NCBI GenBank assembly: GCA_954871525.1
Contig: OX940869.1
Span: 17,884,001-17,948,000 of the forward strand
Direction: 5' to 3'
DNA length: 64,000 nucleotides
From: Parietaria judaica
Taxonomy: Eukaryota; Streptophyta; Magnoliopsida; Rosales; Urticaceae
Notes under the pieces: generated by a model
What the model was told of the DNA's origin: nothing
The model's input: the letters and a program-made list of their open reading frames with translations, nothing else
Databases searched by the model: none
Part shown: positions 40,912 through 53,843 of the stretch, one piece after another
Numbering within the stretch: the first letter of the stretch is position 1
Layout of the letters: every line of letters starts with the position of its first letter
Position numbers and translations under genes: made by a program

Positions 40912-43771
40912 ATGTCTGCCAAATTGATTTACTCTTTGACAGACAATGAGAACCCAGATCTCCATAAGCACATTGGCTGTATGAACGCCTTCTTCCACCT
41001 CTTCGACCGCCACCGCCGCATTGCCGGCCACGCCCACCGCCAGAAGCGACTGCCTCCTCCTCCGCCAGGTTTCAGTTCTGTTGAGAGCCAAGAACTGAAA
41101 GAGAAGCAATGGAGCTCCATGGAATCATCAAGGCCTTCGTTTTCTACTTCTTCTTGTTCATCAAGCTTCTCATCGCTTGAGTACAACAAAGCGGTGAACG
41201 CAGAGCCGTCTCCGACCACGACCTGCTGTTCCGAAACACCCTCCCGGGACTTCCCTCGGAAACCGAGCGATCTCCGGGAGGCCGTCAAAGACTCTATGCA
41301 CAGAGAGGCCCGTGGCTTATCGGTCAAAACGACGGCGGTTCGCACGCTGAGACACATTGACTCCCCAAGGCCCTTGGAACCACCTGACTCGTCGTTAAGA
41401 GTTTTCCTCCCGAAGTTCCGCGAAAGTGGGTACTCGAAGTCGTTTGATGAGAAGGATGGCCGGAGCGTTTGCTTGCCGAGGGATTTAAGGAGGCTTTCTT
41501 ACGACGGCAGGGAGTCGCAGGAGAATCTCAAGGCCGCCATTAAGCTCAAGGAGCTTCCGAGGCTGTCGCTGGACAGCCGACAAGGATGCATAAGGAGTAA
41601 TTCGGCCAATCTGCCGCAAGAGCCGGGGAGTTCTAAGCGAGCATCGAGCGTTGTAGCGAAGCTGATGGGGTTGGTCGACCCGATCCCTGTTGCGGACGAT
41701 GTGAAGAGACCAGAAATCGCCGGAAAAGACGATCCCTTGTCAAAATCGCTGAAAGCGGTCAACAAAAACAAGAAGGATCATTTTTCTAGATCCCCGAGGA
41801 ATTCCCGGACGGAACTCAACCAAGCTCGGCCGAGAAATGCTGAACCGGCAAAGAAAACAAATTCGAATCATCAGAAGTTTCCGATAGAAATGGCTCCGTG
41901 GAGGCAACAGCCTGCGAGCAGAAACAGAGGTCCTCTGGCACCGACTTTCAGGTCTCAAGAAGCGCTGGCCAAAACCGCAACCACACCGTTGACGGTTTAC
42001 GGTGAAATTGAGAAAAGGCTTGCGGATCTTGAATTCAAGAAATCCGGGAAGGATCTCAGAGCGCTGAAGCAGATACTTGCAGCAATGCAGAAGGCAAAAG
42101 ACACAACGGATGATGCGAAAGACGAGAAGCTTGCTTCTCAAGCAACCGGCCTCGATTATGGCTCAAATTTGGGAAACCAAAGAAACGTCCGAAACGACAT
42201 CCCTTCGGTTAGTACTAAATCCCCAATCGTTATCATGAAACCGGCTAAACTTGTTCGAAGAAGCACCGGCGCCGCCTCGAACCTGCGTGCACACCCGCGA
42301 AAGCAGGAACCCGCCGAAACCGGAAAGGCACCGATGGCAAAGCAAACGACAAAGTTTATGACTGAAAGAAACAACCAAGATAGAAGTCCCAAAACTAGGA
42401 ACACAAAGCTCTTTAACATGACTGAGAGTGAAGAAAACAGTGGAAGCTCGGGTAGAATCTCGGCATCCACGAGCCCGAGATTGCAGCAGAGGAGGCTAGT
42501 GTCGGAGAAACAATCCACTCCAACCAGCTCATCGGATTCGAGCAGCCAGAGAAGGCATAGCAGCAGGACACAACTGAAGTGCAGCAGTCCGGGCCGAAAA
42601 TACAAGCCGGGATCTTCCATCACGCAGCGAACTAGCGAGGGCGAAACTTACTCCCTTCAATCCGAAAGCAACATCAGTCTGGTCTCAGAAGATATCGACG
42701 GCGAAGTGACAAGCATAATCCGACTTGACCAGATAGGCAGCGTCTACTTTGAGCAGAAGAACGGATACCAGAAGGTGCGCGTTTTTGCTTTTCTCCGTCG
42801 GTCTTTCTCTGTTTCGAAATGAGGTTTAATTGCATTATATGTATTGACAATTTTCACTTCGATTCAGAGCCCGAGTTCAGGATTCGGCGTAAACAAGACT
42901 GTGCCGGGACCTGCGAGTGCTACATCAGAACAACCGAGTCCTATCTCCGTTCTTGACGACGCCTTTTACAGAGACGACTCTCCTTCTCCGGTGAAGAAGA
43001 AGACTTCAACCACTTTCAAAGGTAATCTCAAGCGCCTTAAAGTCTGAGTTTTTCAAGATCAATTCCAAATCATTAACGAAATTTCTTGTTGCAGATGATG
43101 AGATACCTTATCCTGATGAAGCCGAGTGGGAGCTGATGGATTTAGATCAATTCCCAAATGGCAGAACCGACGTTGATCAGAACGCCCGGGAGACGTTCAT
43201 CTCTAGCGCAGAATCATTTGTCTACGACAGCACAAACCCCGATCATATCTACATTTCAGACATACTGAAGGCGTCAGATCTTCCCAGCAAACTTGAGCAC
43301 AGTTGGCCGAACATTCGACTCCGCTCGTCCCCGCACCTGATCAATCCCAAATTGTTCCACGTGCTCGAGCAGCAGGACACAACACCACGATTTTTACACG
43401 AGAGGATCCACCGGAAACTAGTGTTCGACGTCATGAATGAAATACTAGTTCGGAGGCTGCTGGTGACAGATTCCTTCACACAGTGGCCGGAAAAACTGGC
43501 GACAAAACCACCAAGAGGGCGTCGATTATTCACCGAGCTGTGCTCAGAAGTCGACCGGCTTCGAGGCAACAACTCAGGCAACGGGGAAGACGACGAGGAC
43601 AGCTTGCAAGGCATCATAAGCGACGGTATGCCTAATTGGGCAGAGTTCGGTAGAGAAATTCCGGCAGTGGTATTGGACGTCGAAAGGCTGATCTTCAAGG
43701 ACTTGATCACGGAATTCGTCAATGGCTGTGGCGTTTCCGGTGGCCGCTTACGGAAGCTCTTTCTCAACTAG
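40912..43771 (+). CDS. LONGIFOLIA-like TRM family protein
   Basis: Three exons: 40912-42774, 42868-43021, 43095-43771. Both introns (93 and 73 bp) are GT-AG, and the joined frame is 897 codons, close to Arabidopsis LONGIFOLIA1 (about 930). N-terminus MSAKLIYSLTDNENPDLHKH then IGCMNAFFHLFDRH is the LONGIFOLIA signature. The DUF3741-type motif ASSVVAKLMGLVDP is near residue 245, a conserved helix PLTVYGEIEKRLADLEFKK near 363, and PSPISVLDDAFYRD is encoded by exon 2. Exon 3 carries DUF4378 and ends with the conserved C-terminal motif (VERLIFKDLITEFV). Ser- and Arg-rich linkers fill the rest. In Arabidopsis LONGIFOLIA1/2 (TRM2/TRM1) bind TON1 and microtubules and promote lengthwise growth of leaf cells. 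It is the only convincing host gene here and looks intact. Ortholog level is inferred. Confidence 0.92.
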
Positions 43772-44555
43772 CATTTTGCTGAACCAAATGAATATAGCTA
43801 AGTGTTTTTTTTTTCTTTCTTTTTTGGTGTGATTACTGATGTTAAGTGATAAAAATTAATAATAATCCTTACAGAAATTCTCTGGCTTGGCATGTAATTT
43901 GTAAATCCTAACTTGAGTATAATGATATAGAGGTGTAAGGTGTTACTCATACTCAATATGTTTTAACATATTTAACACTCGTGTACGGATATAAGTATTC
44001 AGTATATATAATATGTAACATAACATGGATCGTGCCTGAACTCATGAGTCTAAATCATTTTGTCAAATATTCCTGGTTTATTTTTCTCCTTGATTTGTCT
44101 TAATTGATTAGGGATTAGAGGGACCCGAAACGGAATTTAGTCCCGAAAAATTAAATATATTGTTATAAAATACACTAGGAGTTTATTTCATCTTTTGTTA
44201 ATGAAAGTATTTGAATCAAGAGAACTTTAGATTTTGCTAATTTTGTTCGAATTTGGATGTTCTTTGGTAGATAGAAATTTTAAGTTTTGTTAATTCTCGT
44301 CTCTTTTGATCTTGTTCATAAACTTAATTCGATATTATTCATTTATCTTCTTTAGAGCTATGTTTCTTAGTTTGTGTTTTTTGGGTGCCAACTTAGATGG
44401 AATTGATCACATTGCGAGATGTCAGATGTCGCGCCTCCATATGCTCATATGCTCACACGAGCAAGAAAATGATTTTTCTAAGAAACTTCTTCATATGCTC
44501 TCACGATAACATTTTGATTTTCACTCAATAGTCTGACCTAAAAAAAACTCTTCCA
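43772..44555 (+). other. 3' flank of the LONGIFOLIA-like gene
   Basis: A T-rich stretch follows the stop codon, with AATAAT at 43858 as a possible polyadenylation signal. The rest is intergenic with no recognisable feature. Confidence 0.45.
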
Positions 44556-45680
44556 TTGAACAAAACATACATTTTTGTCTTAGAAATGATATATCAAAGT
44601 TTACTGACGTACAATGAAGACCTATACCATATTTTAAATAAAGGTGAATTTGCTTCTGAGCTATGGAAGAAGATGTCGGTTGAGGTGGGAGTCCCATTCA
44701 TTGTTCAAGCGAGTTGGATGGAACGGGTCCAACTTTGGTTTAATAGAGCGAGGTCTCAATTAGGAATTTAATTTGGTATAATTCCTTGCATTACTATTTG
44801 GAGATTATAGAGACGCCGATGCCTCTCAAGAATAGAGGAAAAAACAGAGAGTGTTCTCGAAGTTTGGACTTCAATCAAACATTGGGTACATATTTTGGGT
44901 GCTAACATCCCTAAGGTTCATTGTTGGAATGAAAGTGACGACCGAATTTTAAGAAACTTGGCGTGCCTATAACAGTCTACAAAAAGAAAAAAAAAGTGCA
45001 TGTTGTGAGATGGTCGAAACCGATAGAAGGTCAATATAAACTTAACCTTGACGGAAGCAGTCACGGTAATCCTGGTCTTGCTGGAGGAGGAGGCATCTTA
45101 CGCTATTATAGAGGTATTCTTATCTTTGCATTCTATGAAAGTTTTGGAATATGTTCGAATAATGAAGCTGAACTCAGAGCTGTTTTAGAAGGTTTAAATA
45201 TTTGTAAACAAATGGGTTACAATAGTATCAATGTAGAATGCGAGTCAAAAGTTGATGTCGACTGGATTCGTTCTCGTAAATGCAATATATATGGTACCTT
45301 TGGGACTTCTGGGAAGAACTTTTACAGGTATTAGCAACCATGAATGTTTCCATTCAACACATCTATAGAGAAGGTAACAAAGTGGCAAATGCATTGGCGA
45401 ATGGAGGTGCTGAAGGTAGATATACATTGTTTACGAGCTCTAGCTATCTTTCAGATTGTATAAAAGGTTTATTCTGATTAGATAGATTGAGCACGGCATA
45501 TACGAGCTCTAGCTATTTATTTAGCGTTTTGCATTTTGAGTTTGTTTTGTTTGATGTATGAGACATTGTTCTGATTATATTTTAAGTCTCGTACGGTTTT
45601 ATGTTACCAAGGTATTCATCCGCTATAAGTGAGAATCTATCTAATATATTTTGATCTCAACTCTTCTTTAAAAAAAAATT
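44556..45680 (+). pseudogene. LINE relic: end of ORF2 with RNase H
   Basis: Decayed 3' end of a plant non-LTR retrotransposon. The first part (44640-44770) encodes the ELWKKMSVEVGVPF ... RVQLWFNRARSQ segment that usually follows the RT zinc region of plant LINEs. A plant-type RNase H (RVT_3) follows at about 45010-45477: YKLNLDGSSHGNPGLAGGGG (first Asp), NNEAELRAVLEGL (Glu), VECESKVDVDWI, then IYREGNKVANALA. At least one frameshift (near 45300) and several stops break it. A short A run at 45670-45678 may be the poly(A) tail. The 5' part is missing, as is usual for LINE copies. Confidence 0.75.
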
Positions 45681-46184
45681 GTGGGCAAGTTCCCGATAAC
45701 GATTTTCAACAGAGTCGTCATGATAAGCCTGCTAATCGCATTTTTCTTCTTTCTTCATTCTTCTGTATCTTTTAAAAGTTACTAAATATGAAGGAGGCAA
45801 CATGAATAATCGATTCATGTGTTAAATCTAACTAAAAGATTGTTGGGCTTCCAAATAAAAATGATACAATAAATCAATAAACGAAGAAACCACATTGTTG
45901 GGCCTCCGACAGGGCCATCTCCACCATAGAGCAACTAACAAGAGATTCAACTCTCAATATCCTCGTACATTTGCAAGGTTGTTAAATTGGTTTTTATTTT
46001 ATTTTATTTTATATATAATAGAAATATTAGCGGATATTTAAAAAAATACCAATGTCTTATTTTTCTTCTTATTATTCTTTTACTAATAGTATACTGTTTC
46101 CAATGTCTCGTTCAAAATTATAAAATACCAATTTGTCGTCTTCATATTTCATGGAATGTTTGCAATTTTTTTGGAGGAGACTTC
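45681..46184. other. Intergenic DNA
   Basis: AT-rich, no recognisable gene or repeat. Confidence 0.5.
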
Positions 46185-47236
46185 GGCTGTGTTTGGTACA
46201 TAACTTGAAAACAGTTTTTGGTACGTAACTTGAAAACAGTTTTTTAGTTTTCTAACTTGTACAGTCACACTGGAAAAAATAAATGACTGTTTGGTGTGTA
46301 ACTCATCAAATTGAACTCCAAAACATTTCAGGTTCTATTCTGTTTTTCTTAAGGATTTTCAAATACAGATTTTTGTTGTTTTCTGTTTTTTTCACTCAAT
46401 TTTTTCTTTCATCACTCCTTATTTCTATCGACTTCATTAAGAGTAAAATCTGAACTGGGAACCGGGAAATAACTTCTTCTTTTTTTTCCGTCTATGTTCC
46501 AAAAAAATTGGGATTTTTTTTTACCGATTTCGGTTTTAAAAGTGCTTGACTTAAAAACCACATGTATTTTTGAAAACCAAAAATTAAAAACTACAAATAG
46601 TATAAAAACGACAATAAAAGTTTAAAATACACTAAAAATGACATACTAAAAACTAAAAAAATGACATGTAGTTTAAAATCAGAACCGGTAACAAAAACCG
46701 GGGAATATTTGTTTAGGGCATCGTTTTCGGTTCTCAATTCTAAAAATGGGTACCGAGAAGTACCAGTTCTTGGGTTTAAATTAAATTTCTTGGATTTTTT
46801 TTATAATCGATCCGGGACCGGTACCGGAACAGAGACAAAACCGGAAAACGGATACCAAATTTCCACCTTTAAACTTCACCATTGAACCTTCAAAGTCTCG
46901 ATGCATGTTAAAACTGATTATTTAGACTATATAATATAGCTTTGATATGTTAAACATGATTGTATCTAATTTACACCGTAATATAATATTTATGTTATTG
47001 TATTATTAATGTAATAATATTTTTAAATTTTATTAATGTATTAAATATTTGATTTTTTAAGAAAAAATCGAATCGTATTCCAAACAGTTATTCTGTTGTT
47101 TTATTTCTAAAAAATAAAAACAGAAATGTGTACCAAACAGTTATTTAAAAACAACTGCAAGAGTTTTTTACACTACAACTATAAAATTCTGAATAGAGAA
47201 AACAAAAACAGTTCGAGTTGTCTACCAAACGGCACC
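46185..47236. mobile_element. Tourist-like MITE with a hAT-like relic inside
   Basis: Ends GGCTGTGTTTGGTAC and CTACCAAACGGCACC resemble PIF/Harbinger (Tourist) termini; the 3-bp flanks are TTC on both sides (46182-46184, 47237-47239). The inner stretch 46440-46890 has the GGTACCGG/CCGGTACC-rich composition of the hAT-type element at 36527-37471, so it looks like an older insertion in the MITE. With only 3 bp of duplication the call is tentative. Confidence 0.55.
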
Positions 47237-47359
47237 TTCATCTCCTTCTTCTTTCCAAAAATAAAATTTTCAGCTATTAAAATTCTTCAAGGCCTTCAAT
47301 TCATGAATCAATAGTAACTAGTATTATGTATTGTAAGCAAGGATAAAAATGCCGTTTTG

Positions 47360-47740
47360 GCCGATAAATCGTTTGCCGTTATCGATGGATTAATCGTTTG
47401 CCGATGGATTTATCGACGGAAAACCTATAAAAATTATCGTTTGCCGTTATCGAAACTTATCGAACTTATCGATGGATTAATCGTTTGCCGATGGATTTAT
47501 CGATGGAAAACCTATAAAAAAATTTCACACATATTTTACACTAAAAGCATAACATAAAATACTAATGTCACAAAATATAAACATAAAAGTCTCATACAAA
47601 ATATAATATATAAGCCACAAACCAAGTCTCATACAAATGTAGCCAAACATAAACTAAGTCTCATACAAAATATAAATAAACCAAGTCTCATTAACACAAA
47701 CATAAATGCAAACAAAGAGTACTCGAAAATCTAGATAACT
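47360..47740. repeat. Subterminal repeats of the hAT transposon
   Basis: A unit with TTGCCGTTATCGATGGATTA, GATGGATTTATCGA and GGAAAACCTATAAAAA occurs twice (47367-47452 and about 47440-47521). AAGTCTCATACAAA-type words then repeat four times to about 47690. Subterminal repeats are usual transposase-binding sites in hAT elements; that role is inferred. Confidence 0.6.
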
Positions 47741-48020
47741 TCAGTTGAACGTGTATTGGCGGACCGCTTCCCAACTCCCTTGGCTTATGAGATAGGTCTC
47801 CCACCCTAGTCCTTGCTCCCTACAGTTGTTGATATAGTTCTTCAAGTGGTAGTCATATGTGCTCTGATCATGAAATGCTCCACGAGAAAGATATAGAGGA
47901 TGGGTCCAAAACCCGCCTTCCCAACACGGCGAACAATCATGCTCAGCACAAAGTGCCATCATCTCAATCGAAGGTGGAGATGGAGCGGGGAAGCTAGGTT
48001 GGTAACTACTACCAACTGAC
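47741..48020 (-). pseudogene. hAT transposase, severed C-terminal tail
   Basis: About 90 codons on the minus strand, including the natural stop at 47741. They continue in frame the segment ending at 58365 once element C and one CTGAC are removed. The tail is Pro-Ser rich at first, then Cys-, His- and Trp-containing (CAEHDCSPCWEGGFW, STYDYHLKNYINNC). Tails of this kind follow the dimerisation domain in several plant hAT proteins. Confidence 0.75.
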
Positions 48021-50757
48021 TGTTGGACATATGTGTCCTTAAACAAGATAGTTTATCCATTTGTAAAAGATTATGACAAGTCGTTGAATAAAGATGATGC
48101 TTATTATGATAATCTTATTATAGTTTCTGGTAGAGTAAAATAGAATGTTTGATTCCTTAGTTCATAAAGGATGCAATTATGTTATTATTATCACAACAGA
48201 GTCAATGTGAGGAAGAATTAATAATCATAATAAATGAACTTAAAATGTCCGTGACCTGATCAACTGGGTGGGAGCCCATTAATCGTATAAGGTCATTAAT
48301 GTGACTAAGTGATAATCCTATTCTGGATTTTGTGTGTGTCACACTCACTAGAAGTGCATTAAGTATGAAATGTCTTCATACTGGACTGGACCTGACTTAA
48401 ACTCCGGAAGTTATCATATAAGACCGTCACTGATAACTTGGAGTTGAGTCACTAATAGATGATCAAATGGATATTCGATCTAAGTCCTGAGTGATCTTGA
48501 GTCCAAGCTGCTGGCTTGATTGTTCTTTGATTTAACCGTTAAAGAACACGAAATATTACCGCTGTTCCCAACACTATTATTTTGGGAACATGATAGTCAG
48601 CAGTAAGGGTAGCTTGGTCATAGACATGGGCATCACACAGCTCTCTTCAGAGTGATGATGATTCCCTTGATTGTCGGTAGTGAGAAGTGAGAGGTATCCG
48701 TGCGCAACTTATGAATCAAAACCATAAGTGGGTCACTCATAATATTACTGACTGAGTCAAGGATGAAAATGCAATGAGGGGCATAACGGTAGAAACCGCC
48801 TGCTCGTGTGTGGATCATCAAGTGAAAGATCAATAACCCAAATTTGATTGTATCAATGGACACCCTGCTGTTATAAAGGGAATAATATATACCGTATCAC
48901 TAAAGAGTGCAGCCTCGGGTCTATAGTGGAATCACTTCGAGGTTTGACGAACAACTAGCAGTTCGTTGGAGCTTAAGTGATACGGGTCCATGGTCCCCAG
49001 GATAGCTCCGTAACGGATGATACGTACGTGATTAAAATACATTCTGGATAATGTTTAATCATTTGGCTTGACTTATAAAACTGAAAGGTCTGTGGCAGAC
49101 GTCAGATAGTTTTATCGTTAGCGTGGTAAAAGTACCATATTTTGGTACACGAAATTAACTGATAAAAGAAAGTTAGAATATAGATTTTCTATCAGCACCA
49201 TGTTGTTGGAAATTAAATTCTAAGCAACTTTGCTTTTTGAACCAAGTCATTTCGACTTACGGTTAGTGATTTATGGATTTTCTAAGTTTATGATCAGTTC
49301 GATAAACTTTGAAATTAAATCACATGTCACGAATTTAAATGATGGTGTGGCACCATGACATTTTAATGTGTGATATTGAGATCAGGAAATATTAATATAA
49401 TTTAATTATTTGAATTTAATTATTAATATGTTATTAATAATTAATTAATAATTAATAGATTTATATTAATAAATAAAAATATATATTTATATATATATAT
49501 GTGTAAATTCGAATTAGGGTTTAATATATGAAACCCTAGCCAATTCGAATAACATGATTTGGTCTTTCCATATTTGCGGCATAAGTACCAAATGTTTTGG
49601 TATTTTAGCAAATCCCTAAAATCAATATTATCCATTGGATCGGTTATGATTTAATATCAACCGTTGGATTAGGATATTGATAAATTCGAATTTGATAACT
49701 TGGTGACCAAGTTTGAATTTTCGAATTTGGTTAATTAATTATATCCGTTAGATCGGTCTAAGATTTAATCTTTACCGTCGGATTGGAAATTAATTAATTA
49801 TATATATTTATATAATTTTCGAATTATAGATTAAGGATAAAATCGAAATTGTTTTTAATAAATCTTTTTATATTTGATTTTATCCTAAACTAATTTGATC
49901 CATTAGATCGGTTTAAAGATTTATCTCAACCGTTGGATCTAGATAATGATAATTCGAATTTTAATATAAATATATATGATAATTCAAATTTAATAAAGAT
50001 AAGAAGATAAGATTGGATTTTTGATTTATCCAAATCTTTCTTATTTAATTAAATCCCTAATTAATTATATCCATTGGATTTAGATGAGATTAAATCTGGA
50101 CCATTGGATTAAGATAATTAATTATATTTAATATATAGAATTCGAATTTTAGGGAGGGAATTTCTCCAATTCGGTTACGGTTTGAGCCTATAAATAGGAG
50201 GCTCATTCTACACATTTTTCACACCTTTCCCCAGAGAAAAATTCAAACTCTCCCTCAGGGTCTGCGAATTTTCTCTCTGATCTCTTTTTTTCTGGTTCGG
50301 TTTAGGAGACTATTTCTCCGGAAACTTAAAAAGAACCATCAGTTAAAATTTTGCGACGGAGTCCTGCCGGCGAAGCCCACGCTTCGGTACGAGGATTCCA
50401 GGAGAATATCCCGGAAGATCACGGGAGTTTCCCTCAGCACTGGCGGAGCCCTGCCCAATTCAGAACGCGCAGCCGAAAGTCGTCAATTGAGGTACGGCCT
50501 TATGCATTGGGTTAATAAATGCAACCATTTACTGCTTTCTATTTATTTCCTATTATGACTAGATTATTAATAATGATTTATGAATATTAAATTACATAAT
50601 ATTTATCAGATCTTGGGATATGGACATTATCCGATATTCGGACCGTTGTACGGATAACAAGTTTTCCGCTTTAAAATAATTTTTTAAAAGTTACCCGGAC
50701 GGTCCGGAAGTACAATTCGTGATAATTTTAAAGGAATCCGAGACGTGATCCCCGACA
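48021..50757 (+). repeat. 5' LTR of copia element C
   Basis: 2737 bp, TGTTGGACATATG...GATCCCCGACA. It has the same TATA box, U3 motif repeats and hairpins as the LTRs of A and B. Confidence 0.94.
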
Positions 50758-50759
50758 AT

Positions 50760-50772
50760 TGGTATCAGAGCC
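50760..50772 (+). other. Primer-binding site, element C
   Basis: TGGTATCAGAGCC, two bases after the 5' LTR; intact tRNA-Met complement. Confidence 0.9.
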
Positions 50773-50905
50773 ATGGTTCAAGGATAAATAATTACGTAAT
50801 TTAATTAATGGGTTTAAGAACGAATTATTTGATGAATAAAATTAATTATTTAAAATTGAAATTTTGAATTTCTAGATATTTTAAATATTAATTTAAAATA
50901 AGAAA

Positions 50906-51250
50906 ATTACCCGACCTGAAAAATCGGACCGGGTGGTTGGACCGGGCTGCCCTTGGCAGCCCAGCCCGAGAATGACGCGAACAGGGGATGCCGCTGCAGC
51001 CCCAGGTTGTTCGCCAGGGGCAAAGCCCACGGGCCAGGCCCACGGGCAGGGCCCTCGCCAAGGCCATTCGGCCAGGGCAAGGGCACCCGTGTGGGCCTGG
51101 CGGGCTAGCCGCAGGCCACACTGCCTGGCAGCGGAATGGGCCTGCAGGCCCAGCCCGAAGTGCCAGGGCAATGCCCTGGCCTTCCCGAGGGCTGTCCCTG
51201 CCCTTTCCACGGGCACGTGGGCCCGGGCTTAAGCCCGGAGGGCCCACGTA
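50906..51250 (+). repeat. GC-rich palindromic leader block (element C)
   Basis: Counterpart of 17722-18068, with scattered substitutions. The 39-base palindrome around GGGCTTAAGCCC is kept, with one change at its edge. Confidence 0.7.
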
Positions 51251-52635
51251 CAAATTTTTATATGGGTCGGATTTTTATTCCGACCCGGATCCCGTGGATT
51301 AATTATTAATTATTATTAATGAAATTAATATTTATGAATTAAAATTAATTATGATTAATTAATATGAATTAAAATATGGATGTTATTTCTGGATAAATAA
51401 CATTGTCTTATTTTAATTAATTCATAAATTTAAATATGGATGTTATTTAATAATTATATAACATTGTCTTATTTAATAAATTAAAATATGGATGATAATA
51501 TTCGAAGAATAATATCATTGTCTTATTTTAATATTTCATAAATAATTATTAAAGGGCATTAAAATGTTTAATGATAATTCTTAGAGAATAAGTATCATTA
51601 ATTATGAATATTCATCATAGATATAATTTGATATAACCTATTTTCATAACCCTCAAACATAGTGTCTATGTTTAGATCATTATTAATATGTCTATATATA
51701 GGATAGATATAAATAATAAAGAGTAAATGTAAAAGTGTTAATTATTAGTCGGAAAAATTTCAAACGTACAATCTTGCCTAAGGAAGAGGGAATCAAAAGT
51801 GGGGCCGGTTCACCATCCACTTCTGGGTGACCGGTTAGGACCCCTCCCATCGACCTGGAGAGCGTACGTTTTGATCTATCACTACCGACGAAATAATAAA
51901 CACATTTTTTAGGGCTTATTTTAAAATTACGAGTCGTAATAAATAAAGCCAAAATATAAACTTTTAATGTGTCATTAATGGATAGTTTATATAATGAGTT
52001 TTTACAACTTAGTAATTAAAAACGTTATTTCCTAAAAACAATGGCAAGTATAGAATAAAACAAAGGTCTCCATTATTACTGTCACAAGGTCTGCTAACCA
52101 CACCGCCTCGAGTCACCCTAGTGTGTCCATTCTCTAAGGAAGGTGTGCTTGTGGAAAGTTTGACACCGTGATAGTTCCAAAAGAATATGGGGACGGAGGA
52201 ATCTTGGAAATGGACCGCGAGTCACCCTAGAGTGACCATTCCCTAAGGACGACATTTCCAAGAGGATCCCGAGAACCGAAAATAATGGGTTAAGCTTGCA
52301 CGGAAGTTGGTGCTTCCCGACCGTCTATGGTGATAGTTAATAATCATAGAGGACTTTTGTAGTTCTTGTTATGAATATTAATTAAGTTTATGACTAAAAC
52401 TTAGTTTAACCAAACTACACGGTTGATACCGCGAGTCACCCAAGAGTGACCATGCCACTAAGGACGGCAACGACGTGTACAGTCGGTTAAATTATCACGA
52501 AATAGTTAAAGGGTTTATTTAACGTTTTTCCCAGAACATGTTTGCATCATGTAACTATTTCAAATAAAATATTTTTCTAAACATTCTACCTATAATAAAG
52601 TTTAATAAGTTTCTTTTTCAATGCCAGTCTAAAAA
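51251..52635 (+). other. AT-rich leader of element C
   Basis: Holds the AT-rich tandem hairpins (about 51374-51600) and three GTCACCCTAG-N-GTGAC-type repeats (about 52109-52460). No gene. Confidence 0.6.
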
Positions 52636-53472
52636 ATGTCGAATCCAATCATGTCACTGCTATCGAACAACACTCTCGCCGGAAGTAACTTTCCAAAATG
52701 GAAGAGCAACATAAAAATTGTCTTGATCAGTGAAAACATACGTTTTGTTCTCACCGATGAATGTCCCCCTGCACCGGCTGCTAACAGCGCCAGAGGTGTA
52801 AAGGAACTTTATGACTCTTGGATTCATGCAAACAATCGTGCTAAGGCATATATGCTGGCTAGCATGTCTGATTCACTAAGAGTCAAGCTAGAGGGAAAGG
52901 ACGCTGCTTATGATATCATGGAATCTCTCCAAGGTATGTATGGAAAGCAGTCTGAGCAAGCTCAACATGAAGCGACTCGTCGCTACATGAATGCCAAAAT
53001 GAAACCAGGGACATATGTTCGTGACCATGTCATGAGTATGACCAATTGGTTTAATGAGGCTGAGCTGCATGGGGCTGTGGTGGATGAGAAATCTCAGATC
53101 AGCATCATTCTTAACTCGCTGTCACTTGAGTTCGTTCCATTCACCAGCAACTACATTATGAACAAACTGAAATATGGTTTGACACAGTTAATTAATGAGT
53201 TGCAAACCTTTGAGGACATCTCGGGTTTGGTCAAGAAGAAACCTGAATTGAACGTGATGTTCAAGAAAGGATCTTCTTCCAAAAACTCGAAGATGAAGAA
53301 AAGGCCCGGTCCTAAGAAGAAATGGGGGAAGAATTTCCAGCCAAAGACAGAAAGCAAGAAAACTGCTGAGAAAGGAAGATGCTTCCTTTGCAAGGAAAAG
53401 GGACATTGGAAAAGAGATTGTCCCAAATTCCATAATGAAAAGAAGAATGAAACCGGTGAGTGTCTCACCTGA
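52636..53472 (+). CDS. Copia gag protein (element C)
   Basis: 278 codons, intact, differing from the gag of element B at only five residues. Copia capsid (UBN2-type) region followed by a Lys-rich linker and the CCHC knuckle CFLCKEKGHWKRDC near residue 249. It could make particles, but the element encodes no protease to mature them. The start ATG follows AATGCCAGTCTAAAA, where an upstream ATG reads only three codons before TAA. Confidence 0.9.
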   Translation: MSNPIMSLLSNNTLAGSNFPKWKSNIKIVLISENIRFVLTDECPPAPAANSARGVKELYDSWIHANNRAKAYMLASMSDSLRVKLEGKDAAYDIMESLQGMYGKQSEQAQHEATRRYMNAKMKPGTYVRDHVMSMTNWFNEAELHGAVVDEKSQISIILNSLSLEFVPFTSNYIMNKLKYGLTQLINELQTFEDISGLVKKKPELNVMFKKGSSSKNSKMKKRPGPKKKWGKNFQPKTESKKTAEKGRCFLCKEKGHWKRDCPKFHNEKKNETGECLT

Positions 53473-53843
53473 TAAGTTACTTATCACACATTTGTTTTAG
53501 AAAGTCTTTTCTCCAAAGATCTAAAACTGTAACATGTGACATTCTTTGTTTTTCAGCAGCAGCTAAGGAGTGATTGCCGGAAGTCGTCCGAGAGTCTCGG
53601 AGATACATAATGGCGAAATAAAGAGGCTCAATTTTTTTATTTACTCATTTATTTAATGTAAGGATCTCATGAAAGGCGATTTGAAAACCTTTCAATTTTT
53701 ATCTTCATTATTCTTAAATAAAATTTATTTTTGATCCTATGCAATATTGAGTAAATATCTGAGTTCTTTAAACCTTTTATCAAAAAGGGTTGATCATAGT
53801 GATGATAACACTAAGATGGAAATTAAAGACAATACTTAAGTAA

